From Streptomyces antarcticus (GTDB lineage: Bacteria > Actinomycetota > Actinomycetes > Streptomycetales > Streptomycetaceae), in assembly GCF_026627255.1 (NCBI RefSeq), contig NZ_JAPNLM010000018.1:112282-176281 (forward strand): a DNA stretch of 64,000 nt, given 5' to 3'. A model generated the notes under the pieces. That model worked only from the letters and a program-made list of their open reading frames with translations, did no database searches and was not told the origin of the DNA. Position 1 is the stretch's first letter; every line of letters starts with the position of its first letter. The position numbers were made by a program, and so were the translations under genes. Shown here in pieces: positions 15,305 to 24,386 of this stretch.

Positions 15305-16537
15305 ATGTCCCGATCTACTCGCCCGCTGCTGATCGTCGTCGGCGGCACCGATTCCGTCTATCGCGGCTACTGCGTCGAACAGGCCGCCGCCGCGTACCCG
15401 ATCGCGCTGATCGACACCAAGCCGCCGTCCAGGCAGGAGCACCTGGTGGTCGACCACGAGGTCGCCGACACTCTCGACCCGGAGGCCGTGGTCGCTGCCG
15501 GCCTGGCCCTGGCCGCTCGGCATCCCATCGCCGGAGTCGTCACCTGGGACGAGTACACGCTCGTGCCGACCGCTGAACTCGCCGCACGCCTCAACGTGCC
15601 CGGAAACAGTCCGGCGGCGATGACTGCCTGCCGGGACAAGGCGACCAGCCGACGCCTGTTCGCCGAGCACAACGTGCCTTCAGCCACGTCCACCCGCGTC
15701 GACAACCTGACCGACGCGAAAGTCGCCGCGCTCCGCACCGGTTTCCCGGTCGTCCTCAAGCCGTCCTCCCATGCTGCCAGCATCGGCGTCATCCGCGTCG
15801 ATACGCCCGAGGAACTGCCTGCCGCCTGGGAGTTCGCTGCCGCCGGAGCCGGTGAGCAAGGCCCGGAAGGCAGCGGTGTCCTGGTCGAGGAGTACCTGTC
15901 CGGCCCGGAGATATCGGTGGAGTGCGTCACTCAGCGCGGCGTCACCACCGCACTGGCCGTCACCCGCAAGGAGGTCGCCTTCCCTCCGTACTTCGAGGAG
16001 GTCGGCCACACCGTGACTGCAGGCGACCCGCTCTTGCCCGAAGTCGCCTCCATTGCCGCCCAGGCCGTGCGGTCGCTGGGTGTCACGGCTGGCGTCCAGC
16101 ACGTTGAGATGCGCCTCACCGCGTCCGGTCCGCGGATCATCGAGGTCAATTCCCGGATCGGCGGCGACCTGATCGGGCAGCTCGTCCGCCTTGCCACCGG
16201 CCTCGACCTACCTCGGATCGCGGCCGACATCGCCTGCGGACAGATTCCCGACCTGACGCCCACGGCGCACACCACCGCCGCGATAAAGATCATTTATCCC
16301 CTGGCCACAGGCACCATCGCCGCGCGCGACCTGGCGATCCACCCTGGTCCGGAGCACCCGTGGCTTCACCAGGTGACCTGGCTCCGAGACGTCGGGGAGC
16401 GGGTCGTACTGCCGCCGTCGGGCAACCTCGACACCAGCCGGGTCGGCTTCGTCATCGTCACCGCCGACAGCGCCGAAGAGGCCCAGGACTCTCTCTCGTG
16501 CCTCGCCGACGCTGTGACTATGTCGATCACCCCGTGA
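15305..16537 (+). CDS. ATP-grasp ligase (amino-acid/peptide ligase type)
   Basis: The 410-aa enzyme has an N-terminal Rossmann-like domain (LLIVVGGTDSVYRGY), the ATP-grasp core with FPVVLKPSSHAASIGV (lysine contacting ATP) and the metal-binding block IIEVNSRIGGDLIG. This is the organisation of carboxylate-amine ligases such as dipeptide ligases, which form an acyl phosphate and then an amide. CACGGAGG precedes the ATG. Substrates cannot be read from the sequence. With the MFS exporter it may form a two-gene pathway carried by the element. Confidence 0.85.
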   Translation: MSRSTRPLLIVVGGTDSVYRGYCVEQAAAAYPIALIDTKPPSRQEHLVVDHEVADTLDPEAVVAAGLALAARHPIAGVVTWDEYTLVPTAELAARLNVPGNSPAAMTACRDKATSRRLFAEHNVPSATSTRVDNLTDAKVAALRTGFPVVLKPSSHAASIGVIRVDTPEELPAAWEFAAAGAGEQGPEGSGVLVEEYLSGPEISVECVTQRGVTTALAVTRKEVAFPPYFEEVGHTVTAGDPLLPEVASIAAQAVRSLGVTAGVQHVEMRLTASGPRIIEVNSRIGGDLIGQLVRLATGLDLPRIAADIACGQIPDLTPTAHTTAAIKIIYPLATGTIAARDLAIHPGPEHPWLHQVTWLRDVGERVVLPPSGNLDTSRVGFVIVTADSAEEAQDSLSCLADAVTMSITP

Positions 16538-16664
16538 ACCTTCCGCTGCCTTCCTCCGCCACAAGACCGGCATGCGGACCTGCGTCCGTCCATCCGGGTG
16601 GGGAGCACGTCAGCCTCGTGCCCCCACCCATCCCGGAAGTCCAGCGCACGACCGAGGAGCAACC

Positions 16665-17336
16665 GTGCCCGAGTTCTACCCGAGTATCGGCGAGGCCGTC
16701 GGCGCCGCGATGAAGCACAACATCCGGCTCGCCCATGGCAACGAAACGCCGGGCCTCGACAAGCCTCTGCAGGTCCGCCACCTGCCCCACCCTTCCTCCG
16801 ACCCGTACTCCGTCCCCGGGATGATCGCCCGGCTCACCGAGACCGCGACGCCCAATGAGGTCGCCGGAATCATCGAGGAGGTCAACGGCGCATTGGTCGG
16901 GGCTCTCCCGCAGCTGACCGAACTCGTCGCCGCTGCCGCCGACTGGACCCGTGTCCGTCTGACGTTTGACGACCCGAATCACAACCCCACCTTCGAGACC
17001 TGGACACGGCTGGCCGCTGCCCACGGGATGCTCCTGGACGTCCAGGAGCAGTTGGAGATCGCCGAGGACGGGATCGCCGCGTGTCCTGCCGAACTCACCG
17101 ATCCCAGGCACCACGAGATGGTTAACGTCCTGCGGACCAGGGAGCTGCTCAGCGACGTCCTCGGTGCTGGTCCGGTCGCTCCGGCCCCGCCGGCCGCCGA
17201 TGGCAACGCGGAAGCGAACCGGCAGCGCGCTGCCCGTACCTCCTCGCCGAAGGCTGCCGCCCAGCGCCCGGCCTCCCCGGCCAGCTCCGACGCGGTGCCG
17301 AGCACTCCGCCGCCCCGAGCCCCTCGTACCCGATAG
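16665..17336 (+). CDS. Unknown helical protein with RAARTSS...PRTR tail
   Basis: The 223-aa product starts at a GTG preceded by GAGGAG. The core (about residues 1-180) is helical with no known motif; LPQLTELVAAAADWTRVRL and a later helix rich in Glu/Gln stand out. The tail begins NRQRAARTSSPKAAAQRP and ends PPRAPRTR, matching the shared family. It separates the ATP-grasp cargo from the coupling protein gene and resumes the accessory-protein series. Confidence 0.65.
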   Translation: MPEFYPSIGEAVGAAMKHNIRLAHGNETPGLDKPLQVRHLPHPSSDPYSVPGMIARLTETATPNEVAGIIEEVNGALVGALPQLTELVAAAADWTRVRLTFDDPNHNPTFETWTRLAAAHGMLLDVQEQLEIAEDGIAACPAELTDPRHHEMVNVLRTRELLSDVLGAGPVAPAPPAADGNAEANRQRAARTSSPKAAAQRPASPASSDAVPSTPPPRAPRTR

Positions 17337-17376
17337 CCCTGACCGCCGACCCCCTTCCTAAACAGGAGCTTCCTCG

Positions 17377-17444
17377 ATGACCAGCAGAAGAGCGCCGCGT
17401 GCCCCGCCTCCATCAATCGCCTGCGCTCACTTCCAGGACCCACC
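17377..17444 (+). repeat. Leader with short ORF MTSRRAPRAPP (copy 2)
   Basis: An ATG with AGGAGC upstream opens MTSRRAPRAPPPS; the DNA core CAGAAGAGCGCCGCG is identical to copy 1 at 5131. It again sits 60-70 bp ahead of a T4SS gene and overlaps it out of frame. Confidence 0.5.
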
Positions 17445-19233
17445 ATGCCCGTACCGCGTACCAGCGCGCCCTCGACCACCACCGGGTCGGACGCGCTCCT
17501 CTACCTCCTCTTCGGCATACTCGGCATCGCGCTCGCCTTCGGTTCACTGGCCTGGCTGAGCGGCAATCTCACCAACTCGCTCTTTGAGAGCGGGTCTTGG
17601 GGTCCTTTCAGGGCCACGGATGCGCTGCTTCACCCCGATGCGCTGTGGCCGAACCTGAGCCCCACCGCCCTGCTGGTCGGCGCGCGGATCATCCCCGGCC
17701 TGCTGTCCGTCTGCCTCACCATCCTCGGCCTGGTTCTGTGGATGCGCCTGCGCGGTGGCCCGAAGAACGGCCTCGCCCGGAAGGCCGACCTCGCCCCGCT
17801 GCTGGACAAGGAGATCACCGCCAAGGCCAGGAGCCTGCGGCCGTCCCTCAGCGACCGGGAGTGTAAAAGAGGTCGCCCCTGCCGACCGCGGCATCCTTCT
17901 CGGCACCCTCTCCCCGGGACGGGCCAATGTCCGCGCGTCCTGGGAGGACGTGATCGTCGCGATCATGGCTCCGCGAAGCGGTAAGACCTCCGGCCTCGCG
18001 ATCCCCGCGATTCTCGCCGCGCCCGGCCCCGTCCTGCTCACCAGTAACAAGGCCGCGAACGACGCCTTCACCGCGACGGTGGACGCTCGCGCCGAGGTCG
18101 GCACGATCTGGACCCTCGACCCCCAGCAGATCGCCCACCACCCGCGCGAGATGTGGTGGGACATCCTGGCCGACGCCCGCGACCTGGCCGGGGCGAAACG
18201 CCTCGCCGGACACTTCGTCGCCGCCAGCGTGGACGAGTCGAACGGCTCCGACTTCTGGTCGACCGCCGCGAGCAACACGCTCGGCGCGCTGTTCCTCGCT
18301 GCCGCCAGTCACCGCCGCCCGATCACCGATGTCCTGGCCTGGCTCGCCTCCCCCGCCGACCGGACCCCGGTCGACCTCCTCACCGATGCCGGCCACGACG
18401 CGGTCGCCGCCCAGCTCCAGGGCACTGTCTCCGGCGCGACCGAGACCCGCGACGGCATCTATGAGACTGCGCGGCAGTACGCGAGCTGCCTGCTCGACCC
18501 GGACGTTGCAGCCTGGGTCACGCCCGCCAAGGATCTCCCCGAGTTCAAGCCCTTCGCCTTCGCCACGTCCCGCGACACCCTGTATCTACTGAGCAAGGAC
18601 GGCGGCGGCAGCGCGAGCGCGATCATCGCCGCAGCGGCCGACGCCGTGATGCGCGCGGCCGTGGTCGTCGCCGAGCGCTCCGGCGGACGGCTGGATCCCC
18701 CCGCGCTGTGCGTGCTCGACGAGGCCGCGAATGTGTGCAAGATCAGCGATCTCCCGGACCTGTACAGCCACTTGGGCAGCCGAGGCGTCATCCCGATGAC
18801 GATCCTGCAGTCCTACCGGCAGGGCCAGCGGTGCTGGGGCGAGGCCGGCATGGACGCGCTCTGGTCTGCGGCCACCGTCAAGATCATCGGTTCGGGCATC
18901 GACGACGCGGACTTCGCCGACCGGCTCAGCAGGCAGGTCGGCGACCACGACGTGCAGACCACTTCGGTGTCGACCAGCGACGGCGGCAAGTCCACCTCGG
19001 TGAGCATGCGGACCGAGCGGATCCTGCCGCCCGATGCGATCCGTGCCCTGCCCAAGGGCAAGGCATTGCTCCTCGCCACGGGCATCCGGGTCGCCATGCT
19101 CGATCTCCGGCCTTGGTACAAGGAGCCGTCCGCCAAGGTGGTCGGCCCGGCTTCGGCCCGTGCGACGAAGGCGATCACCGAACGGGCCATCGCGAAGACC
19201 CACGGCCGTGACGACTTCGGGCTGTCGGCATGA
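17445..19233 (+). CDS. VirD4/TraG-like coupling protein, single frame break
   Basis: The coupling ATPase brings relaxosome and protein substrates to the T4SS. The first frame supplies two membrane helices (LLYLLFGILGIALAFGSLAW; LLSVCLTILGLVLWM). The second supplies the Walker A MAPRSGKTS, the Walker B LCVLDEAANV, and YRQGQRCW. The frames join near 17865, where GTGTAAAAGAGG would read through if one A were removed (RECKEVAPADRG), giving about 595 residues, normal for the family. The break is real decay, a sequencing error or programmed frameshifting; a functional gene is likely because everything else is conserved. The C-terminal half alone can be read from 17755. Confidence 0.8.
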
Positions 19234-19460
19234 GCGCGCCCACGCCGCGTCCCGGGCGGTTCGTACGCTCGCCGGTCGTTCTGCGCGACGGGCAGTGGTG
19301 GTTGGTCAGCGGGGCCGGCTCGCTACTCGCTTCCGATCCCACGTTCACCAGCACGCTGGACTGCCTCGCCCAGGCGATGGCCGCTGCCGACCAGGCGGTC
19401 GCCGACCTCCGCGCCCGGGAGAGCGAACCTCCCGCTTCTGATGCAGGCGGCCAGCGATGA
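19230..19460 (+). CDS. Small protein of unknown function
   Basis: The 76-aa product (MSAPTPRPGRFVRSPVVL...) overlaps the coupling protein stop and the next gene start, so it is translated in a tight trio. It contains DGQWWLVSGAGSLLASDP and an Ala-rich helix. It has no known motif and no clear tail, although it ends DAGGQR. Possibly an accessory of the coupling protein. Confidence 0.65.
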   Translation: MSAPTPRPGRFVRSPVVLRDGQWWLVSGAGSLLASDPTFTSTLDCLAQAMAAADQAVADLRARESEPPASDAGGQR

Positions 19461-20626
19461 ACCCGCTGCTGGGCGCGGAGCAGGCGGTGCTCGGTTCCGT
19501 GCTGCTCGACCCGGGTCAGCTCGCGCACCTTGACTGGCTCGCGCCGGGTCACTTCTACCGGCCGGTCCACCAGGCGCTGTTCGCCGCGTTGCGCAAGCTC
19601 CGGGACGATGGCCACCCTGCGTTGGCCGAAGAGTCCGTACCGCTGTCGTGGGTGACCGATGCGGTCGACGAGGCTGGCCTCCACGTACGGGGGCTGACCG
19701 CGGTGTACGCCCACACCCTGATCTCGGCGTGCCCGCGTCCCTCGCACGCTCCGGTATACGGCCGCATGGTGCTGGAGGGCGCGATCCATCGCAGCATCAC
19801 GGAACACGCGATCCGCCTTCACCAGGCGGCTCGCGCCGACGCCCTGCAGGGCGAAGTCGCGGGAGCCCTGCATCACGCGGACGTCCTTACCGGCGTGCTC
19901 AGCGATCTCGCACAGCGGTGGGGTACCGAACCGCGCCCGGTCGCGCCCGCCGCTCCGGTGGCCACCGTCCCGGTCGCGCCACCGCCGGTTCGGGCCGACC
20001 AGGTCGCCGAGGACGAGCGGTTCCTTCTAGCCGTCCTCGCTGAGCAGCCGAAGGCCATGGACGAGGTAGTCGGCTGGCTGCGGCCTGGCGACTTCGCCGA
20101 CGCCACCCACGGGCAGCTCTACCGCTGCCTCGGCGCCCTGCACCACCGGGGTGAACCCATCGATCGGATCACGCTGCTCTGGGAGGCCCAGCGGCGCGGC
20201 CTGCTGGCCGACGGAACGCTGTCCAGCGATCAGCTCGCCGCCATCTGCGACGGCGTGGGTCCAGGCAGCGCCGAATGGCTCGGCGAGCTGGTGATGCGCT
20301 CGTCGGTCACCCGCACGGCGGCGACCTCTGCGCGTGAGATCCGAGCCTTGGCGGAGAACGAGGCACTGGCCCCCGGGCGGCTGATCAATCACGCCTTGCA
20401 CGCGCTCGGTCCACTCGATGAGGTGCGGGCCCGCTGGCAGGCGGCGAACGGCCGCCCCGCACCGACGCCGCCGGCCCCAGCTCCTTCGCCAACCGGGCCG
20501 CCCCCTGCGCAGGTGCACGCGGCGCTCGCCCGCAGCACGCCGCGCCCAGTCTCGCCATCCTCGGCCCGGCCTGGCTCTGCCCCCAGCCCGGCCGCCGTGC
20601 GACCGCCCTCTCGCGGACACGGCTGA
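19457..20626 (+). CDS. Tandem DnaB N-terminal domains without helicase, with tail
   Basis: The 389-aa protein has two DnaB N-terminal (primase/loader-binding) domains: residues about 5-110 (GAEQAVLGSVLLDPGQL, HFYRPVHQALFAAL) and about 185-290 (EDERFLLAVLAEQPKAM, DFADATHGQLYRCLGAL). No RecA-like helicase domain follows; instead there is a Pro-rich tail with VHAALARSTPRPV ending PPSRGHG. It could bind the DnaC-like loader, primase or host DnaB without unwinding DNA, acting as a decoy or recruiter in the recipient. This domain arrangement is unusual. Confidence 0.8.
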   Translation: MNPLLGAEQAVLGSVLLDPGQLAHLDWLAPGHFYRPVHQALFAALRKLRDDGHPALAEESVPLSWVTDAVDEAGLHVRGLTAVYAHTLISACPRPSHAPVYGRMVLEGAIHRSITEHAIRLHQAARADALQGEVAGALHHADVLTGVLSDLAQRWGTEPRPVAPAAPVATVPVAPPPVRADQVAEDERFLLAVLAEQPKAMDEVVGWLRPGDFADATHGQLYRCLGALHHRGEPIDRITLLWEAQRRGLLADGTLSSDQLAAICDGVGPGSAEWLGELVMRSSVTRTAATSAREIRALAENEALAPGRLINHALHALGPLDEVRARWQAANGRPAPTPPAPAPSPTGPPPAQVHAALARSTPRPVSPSSARPGSAPSPAAVRPPSRGHG

Positions 20627-20672
20627 CCCCTCCCCCCTTTCCGTCGCTCGTCCTCATCCCTTGGGAATCACC

Positions 20673-21254
20673 GTGAACAACACCCCCATCTCCGACGCCT
20701 TGGCCCTGCGTGCCACGGCCTCGACTTTCGATGCCCAGCGCGGCAAGCTCCCGGTCCCCGGAGACGTCCACCGCTCACCCGACAGCGTCGCCGTCGCCAG
20801 GCAGATCTCCGAACTCGGCGCGCTGATAAGCGGTTTGGGTGACGAAGTCCTCTTCCGTGTCGTCGACCACGACCAGGAGGCCCACAGTGCGCGGGTTATC
20901 ACCAGCTTCGCCGCCGCCGTAGGACCTGCCGGCGAGGCGGCATCCGCTCTCGGGGCCGTGGTCCACCAGCTCTCGTTCCTGAACCAGACCGAGCACCTGC
21001 GCGACCAACCCGATGCCCGGGACGCTCGGGAGGCTGCGGCGCGGGTGACGGTTGACGCGCTCGGCACGGCGGACACGGCCCTACGCGAAGCCGCCGATTC
21101 CCTTCACGCCGCGTCGGCGACGGTTTCGCCTCCGTCCGCACGGCTGCAGGCAGCCCGTAGCCGGTCCACGACCGCGGCTCCTGCATTCGCTTCACCTCCG
21201 CCTACTGTCCCGGGAGCAGCAGCTCCTGCGGACCGGATCGCTCGGGGTCGGTGA
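20673..21254 (+). CDS. Unknown helical protein with QAARSRS...ARGR tail
   Basis: The 193-aa, GTG-started product has a helical core (about residues 5-150, including LGALISGLGDEVLFRVVD and DALGTADTALREAADSLH). Its tail begins RLQAARSRSTTAAP and ends ADRIARGR. The tail opening is nearly the same as in the RelE-like protein at 23910 (VQAARSRS), although the cores are unrelated. It directly precedes the cytosine methyltransferase. Confidence 0.65.
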   Translation: MNNTPISDALALRATASTFDAQRGKLPVPGDVHRSPDSVAVARQISELGALISGLGDEVLFRVVDHDQEAHSARVITSFAAAVGPAGEAASALGAVVHQLSFLNQTEHLRDQPDARDAREAAARVTVDALGTADTALREAADSLHAASATVSPPSARLQAARSRSTTAAPAFASPPPTVPGAAAPADRIARGR

Positions 21255-21255
21255 C

Positions 21256-22453
21256 ATGCAGACCGCCATCGAGTGCCCTCCGCTGATCGGCTCGCTCTGC
21301 TCGGGGTACGGCGGGCTGGACCTCGGCGTCCAGTCCGCGCTCGGCGGCACGCTGGCCTGGCACGCGGAAGTCGATCCGAACGCTTCGCGCATCCTGGCCC
21401 GCCACTGGCCCGGCGTCCCGAACCTGGGCGATATCACGACCGTCAACTGGTCCGCCGTTCCTCGGGTCTGCGTCCTGACGGCGGGTTTCCCCTGTCAAAG
21501 ACGTCTCGGTCGCCGGCCGCCGGGCCGGACTCAACTCCCAGACCCGCTCTGGGCTGTGGCTGCACGTGGCCCGTGCGGTCGAGGCCCTCCGACCCTGCCT
21601 GGTTGTGATCGAGAATGTGCGCGGCCTCCTCACCTCACCCGCCGGTTCCCCTGGCGACGTGGAATTCTGCCCGTGGTGTCTGGGAGACGCCCCAGGTCAG
21701 CCTCCTCTGCGGGCACTCGGTGCCGTACTCGGATCCCTGGCCGACCTCCGGTACGACGCGAAGTGGCGCGTGCTTCGCGCCTCCGATATCGGAGCCCCGC
21801 ACCGCCGCGAGCGCACTTTCCTCGCCGCCTGGCCTGCCGAACACGCTGTTCAAGACGCCGACCAGCAACATCGCGAAGAACGGCGGCTCGCAACACCCCT
21901 CCAAGAGGAAGAGCGGAGGACACGGCCCGAACCTGGCCGACGAGGTGGAGTGGCTCCTGCCTACGCCGAAGGCATCGGACGGAATCAAGGGCTCGCCCAA
22001 CCAGCGGCACGGCAATGGGGACATGACCCTGCCGAGTGCGGCGGCGTCACTGCTGCCCACACCGCGGGCCAGCGACACGGGCACCCCGGGACGCCGACCG
22101 GGCAAGGGGTGGCGCCCTCCCCTGTCGGCAGTGGTTCTGCCGCTCTGGACGGAATCGGCTCCGGAAACCGAGGGGGCGACCAGCGATGGGGGGCATACGC
22201 AGCCGCCATCACCCGATGGGAGATGCTCACCCGCCCCGCGCCGCCGCCCACTGACGCGGCCGGACGCCTTCGTGCCGACTTCGTGGAGTGGATGCAGGGC
22301 CTGGAGCCCGGCTGGGTCACCGCCACTCCGGGGCTCGGACGACCGGCTCAACTCACCGCACTGGGCAACGGCGTTGTACCTCAACAGGCCAGCCGGGCAG
22401 TGCAGTTGCTGGCGCCGCCCTTCCCGCGCGGCCCTCGCTGCGCGACGGCGTAG
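21256..22453 (+). pseudogene. C5-cytosine DNA methyltransferase with three frame breaks
   Basis: Conserved blocks of a DNA cytosine-5 methyltransferase appear in order but in changing frames: LIGSLCSGYGGLDLGV and LTAGFPCQ (catalytic PCQ motif), then LVVIENVRG and GAPHRRERTF, then LLPTPKASDGIKGSPNQR, and last GNGVVPQQA. Removing one A near 21497 (TGTCAAAGACG), removing one C near 21834 and adding one base near 22142 would restore about 400 residues. It would methylate cytosine at C5 for anti-restriction. Three breaks point to a pseudogene unless they are sequencing errors. Confidence 0.75.
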
Positions 22454-22470
22454 CGCCCCACTACCGGGTT

Positions 22471-22517
22471 TTTCCGGCCGGACCAAATCGCCGTTCCTCC
22501 GGATCCTCTTCCTCATG
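22471..22517 (+). repeat. 42-bp intergenic repeat, copy 2
   Basis: TTTCCGGCCGGACCAAATCG followed by CCGTTCCTCCGGATCCTC is the partner of 12591-12633. It fills most of the gap between the methyltransferase and the DUF4913 gene. Confidence 0.5.
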
Positions 22518-22546
22518 TCGCCGTCTCACAGATGGAGCACGCCCCC

Positions 22547-23149
22547 ATGTCCGACACCAGCACGACCGCCCCCGACCCGGAGCCGTTCCGCGTCCCCGAC
22601 GGGGACCTCGACGACCTCGCCAGCACCCTCGCCAAGACCATGGCCGAGGTCAGGCAGCACGGCGTCATCCTCGACCGCCTGGGCTCCGAGCCCGCTCCCG
22701 CCTCCGCCGCGATCCCGTCGGCGGACGACGTTCCGGCCGCAGAGGCGACCAGCTCCGCGCAGGAGGATGGCCCCGCTTCGGTGTTCATCCTCGCCTTGGG
22801 CGGCGAGGCGTACGCCATCGAGATCGCCGCCCTCAGCGACTGGGTGAACTACCTCTTCCTCCCGGTGTACGGCCGAGAGATCAGCACGACCCGCCCCTGG
22901 TGTTCGCGGTGGCACGAACACCCCGAAGCCGTTGCCCGGTTGCACGCCCTCTGGCTCGCGTGGCAGCAGCTCACCGATGCCGAGGCCGGCCTGTCCGGCC
23001 CTTCGACGTGGCACCGCGACCACCTGGACCAGGCGCTGGCCCAGCTCCGTGCTCCCGACGGTCCCTTCGCCGCGTGCACGACGAGCGCGACCCGGCCCAA
23101 CCATCGTGTGCTGGCCACCCCCGCGCCGCAGTTGGAGCTGGCGGCATGA
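22547..23149 (+). CDS. DUF4913 family protein
   Basis: The 200-aa product carries the DUF4913 pattern: a Trp/Tyr-rich block (LSDWVNYLFLPVYGRE), RPWCSRWHEHPEAVARLHAL and WLAWQQLT. The N-terminal 75 residues are Pro/Ala-rich. The family is widespread on actinobacterial mobile elements and has no known function. The ATG chosen has GGAG about ten bases upstream; an in-frame ATG five codons earlier is less well placed. The stop overlaps the next ATG. No tail. Confidence 0.8.
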   Translation: MSDTSTTAPDPEPFRVPDGDLDDLASTLAKTMAEVRQHGVILDRLGSEPAPASAAIPSADDVPAAEATSSAQEDGPASVFILALGGEAYAIEIAALSDWVNYLFLPVYGREISTTRPWCSRWHEHPEAVARLHALWLAWQQLTDAEAGLSGPSTWHRDHLDQALAQLRAPDGPFAACTTSATRPNHRVLATPAPQLELAA

Positions 23150-23913
23150 GCAGTGAACTCGACTTCCGCCTGGATGACTTCGAGCCCGCTGACGCGGATT
23201 CGGAGTACGCGGAGCAGCGTTTCTGGGCCGGTGATCTCACCGTCCTGGCCGAGCACCACACCACCCCCAACGGCTCCCACGACTTCGTCCTCGCCCACGA
23301 CGGCTCGGTCACCTGGGGAGTACCTGGCGAGCCGCAGATTCGCGCGATCAAGGTCGCGCGGGACCTCAACCAAAACACCTTCACGTTCGATTCGACCTAT
23401 CACTCCACCGTGTCCTTCGCTCAGAACTGGCTGATCGAGCGCGGTTGCCCGCCCGAGCGGATTTCCCAGGTCGGCAACGATTTCATGAAGCCCGCTGACG
23501 ATCGCACCGCGCGGGTCGAGCAGAAGCTCCGCACGTCGGGGGACCGGTACAAGGTCCTCGACAGCTACACCTCGGACTTCGACCCGTGCGAGACATGGAC
23601 GTTGACCCGCGACTCCCTCGCTGCTCAGGCGCCGATGCGCATCTTCCTCGAAGAGGGGGACTTCGACGCTCACACGTACACGATGCGGGAGGGTGCCTTC
23701 GCCGACGAGGACGCCGCCCGGCACTGGCTGGACGACCGCAGCACCGCGCTGCCGCAGCCGCCGGAATACCGCGGAGACGCCGCTGTCCTCCGGACCCGCG
23801 CTGCCCTCACGCGGTCGGCCGGTGCTTCCGCGATACCGAAGGCCGGCCTCGACGCCCCCAGCGCACCGTCGGCAGGAACGGCACAGCGACCGAACCCGGG
23901 GCGGTCGATGTGA
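23146..23913 (+). CDS. Unknown protein with AALTRS...PGRSM tail
   Basis: The 255-aa product has a core of about 210 residues, acidic at the start (LDFRLDDFEPADADSEYAEQ), then mixed strands and helices with many aromatic residues. The tail begins TRAALTRSAGASAIPKAG and ends QRPNPGRSM, the only member ending in methionine. Translational overlaps on both sides (ATGA before, GTGA after) tie it to DUF4913 and the RelE-like gene. Function unknown. Confidence 0.7.
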   Translation: MSSELDFRLDDFEPADADSEYAEQRFWAGDLTVLAEHHTTPNGSHDFVLAHDGSVTWGVPGEPQIRAIKVARDLNQNTFTFDSTYHSTVSFAQNWLIERGCPPERISQVGNDFMKPADDRTARVEQKLRTSGDRYKVLDSYTSDFDPCETWTLTRDSLAAQAPMRIFLEEGDFDAHTYTMREGAFADEDAARHWLDDRSTALPQPPEYRGDAAVLRTRAALTRSAGASAIPKAGLDAPSAPSAGTAQRPNPGRSM

Positions 23914-24386
23914 GCCGTGCCCGCTTCGCCTTCTCCGCACATCCGGACGCCATCGCGGACCTGCGGGAGCTTCCCGACGAGATGCGTGACTTGGCTCTGC
24001 TGGAGCTGCAGAACCTGGTCCACGGCAGCGATGACTGCCTGCCGCTGAAGGGTCGCCTCGCGGGCTTCCACAAGGTCTACGTCGATCCGTCCGTCTCCTA
24101 CCGGATGGTCATCCAGTTCCGCCCGGCTCCGCCGACTTCGCACCACAAGCGCGAGATCTATCTGGTCGCCGCCGGTAGCAGGAAGGACTACGCGGTCTAC
24201 CGATCGGCACACCTGCGTACCGGACCCCACCAGGCCCCCGAGACAGCCTCTGCTTCCGAGGCGCGTGTGCAGGCCGCCCGATCCCGCTCGCCCCGCGCGG
24301 TCGACCAGCCGACTGCGGTCCCGGCAACTCCTCCCCCAGCAGTCCAACCCACTGCTGCCGCTTCTCGAAAGGCTCCCCAGCGATGA
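23910..24386 (+). CDS. RelE/ParE-like toxin-fold protein with tail
   Basis: Residues 1-105 read as a RelE/ParE-superfamily fold: FSAHPDAIADLRELPDEM, a middle LKGRLAGFHKVYV, then YRMVIQF and a final strand with DYAVYRSAHLR. Members are usually mRNA interferases or gyrase poisons. Unlike ordinary toxins (about 90 aa) it has an extra tail of about 45 residues beginning ARVQAARSRSPRAVD and ending SRKAPQR. The next gene, overlapping by ATGA, encodes a larger helical protein that could be an antitoxin, but this is not shown. If exported, it would act in the recipient. Confidence 0.65.
   Translation: MSRARFAFSAHPDAIADLRELPDEMRDLALLELQNLVHGSDDCLPLKGRLAGFHKVYVDPSVSYRMVIQFRPAPPTSHHKREIYLVAAGSRKDYAVYRSAHLRTGPHQAPETASASEARVQAARSRSPRAVDQPTAVPATPPPAVQPTAAASRKAPQR

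Noticed and set aside
22288..23913. Long in-frame extension before the 23146 gene
   Set aside because: It crosses the DUF4913 gene and the methyltransferase end in the wrong frame; ATGA overlap at 23146 gives a better start.
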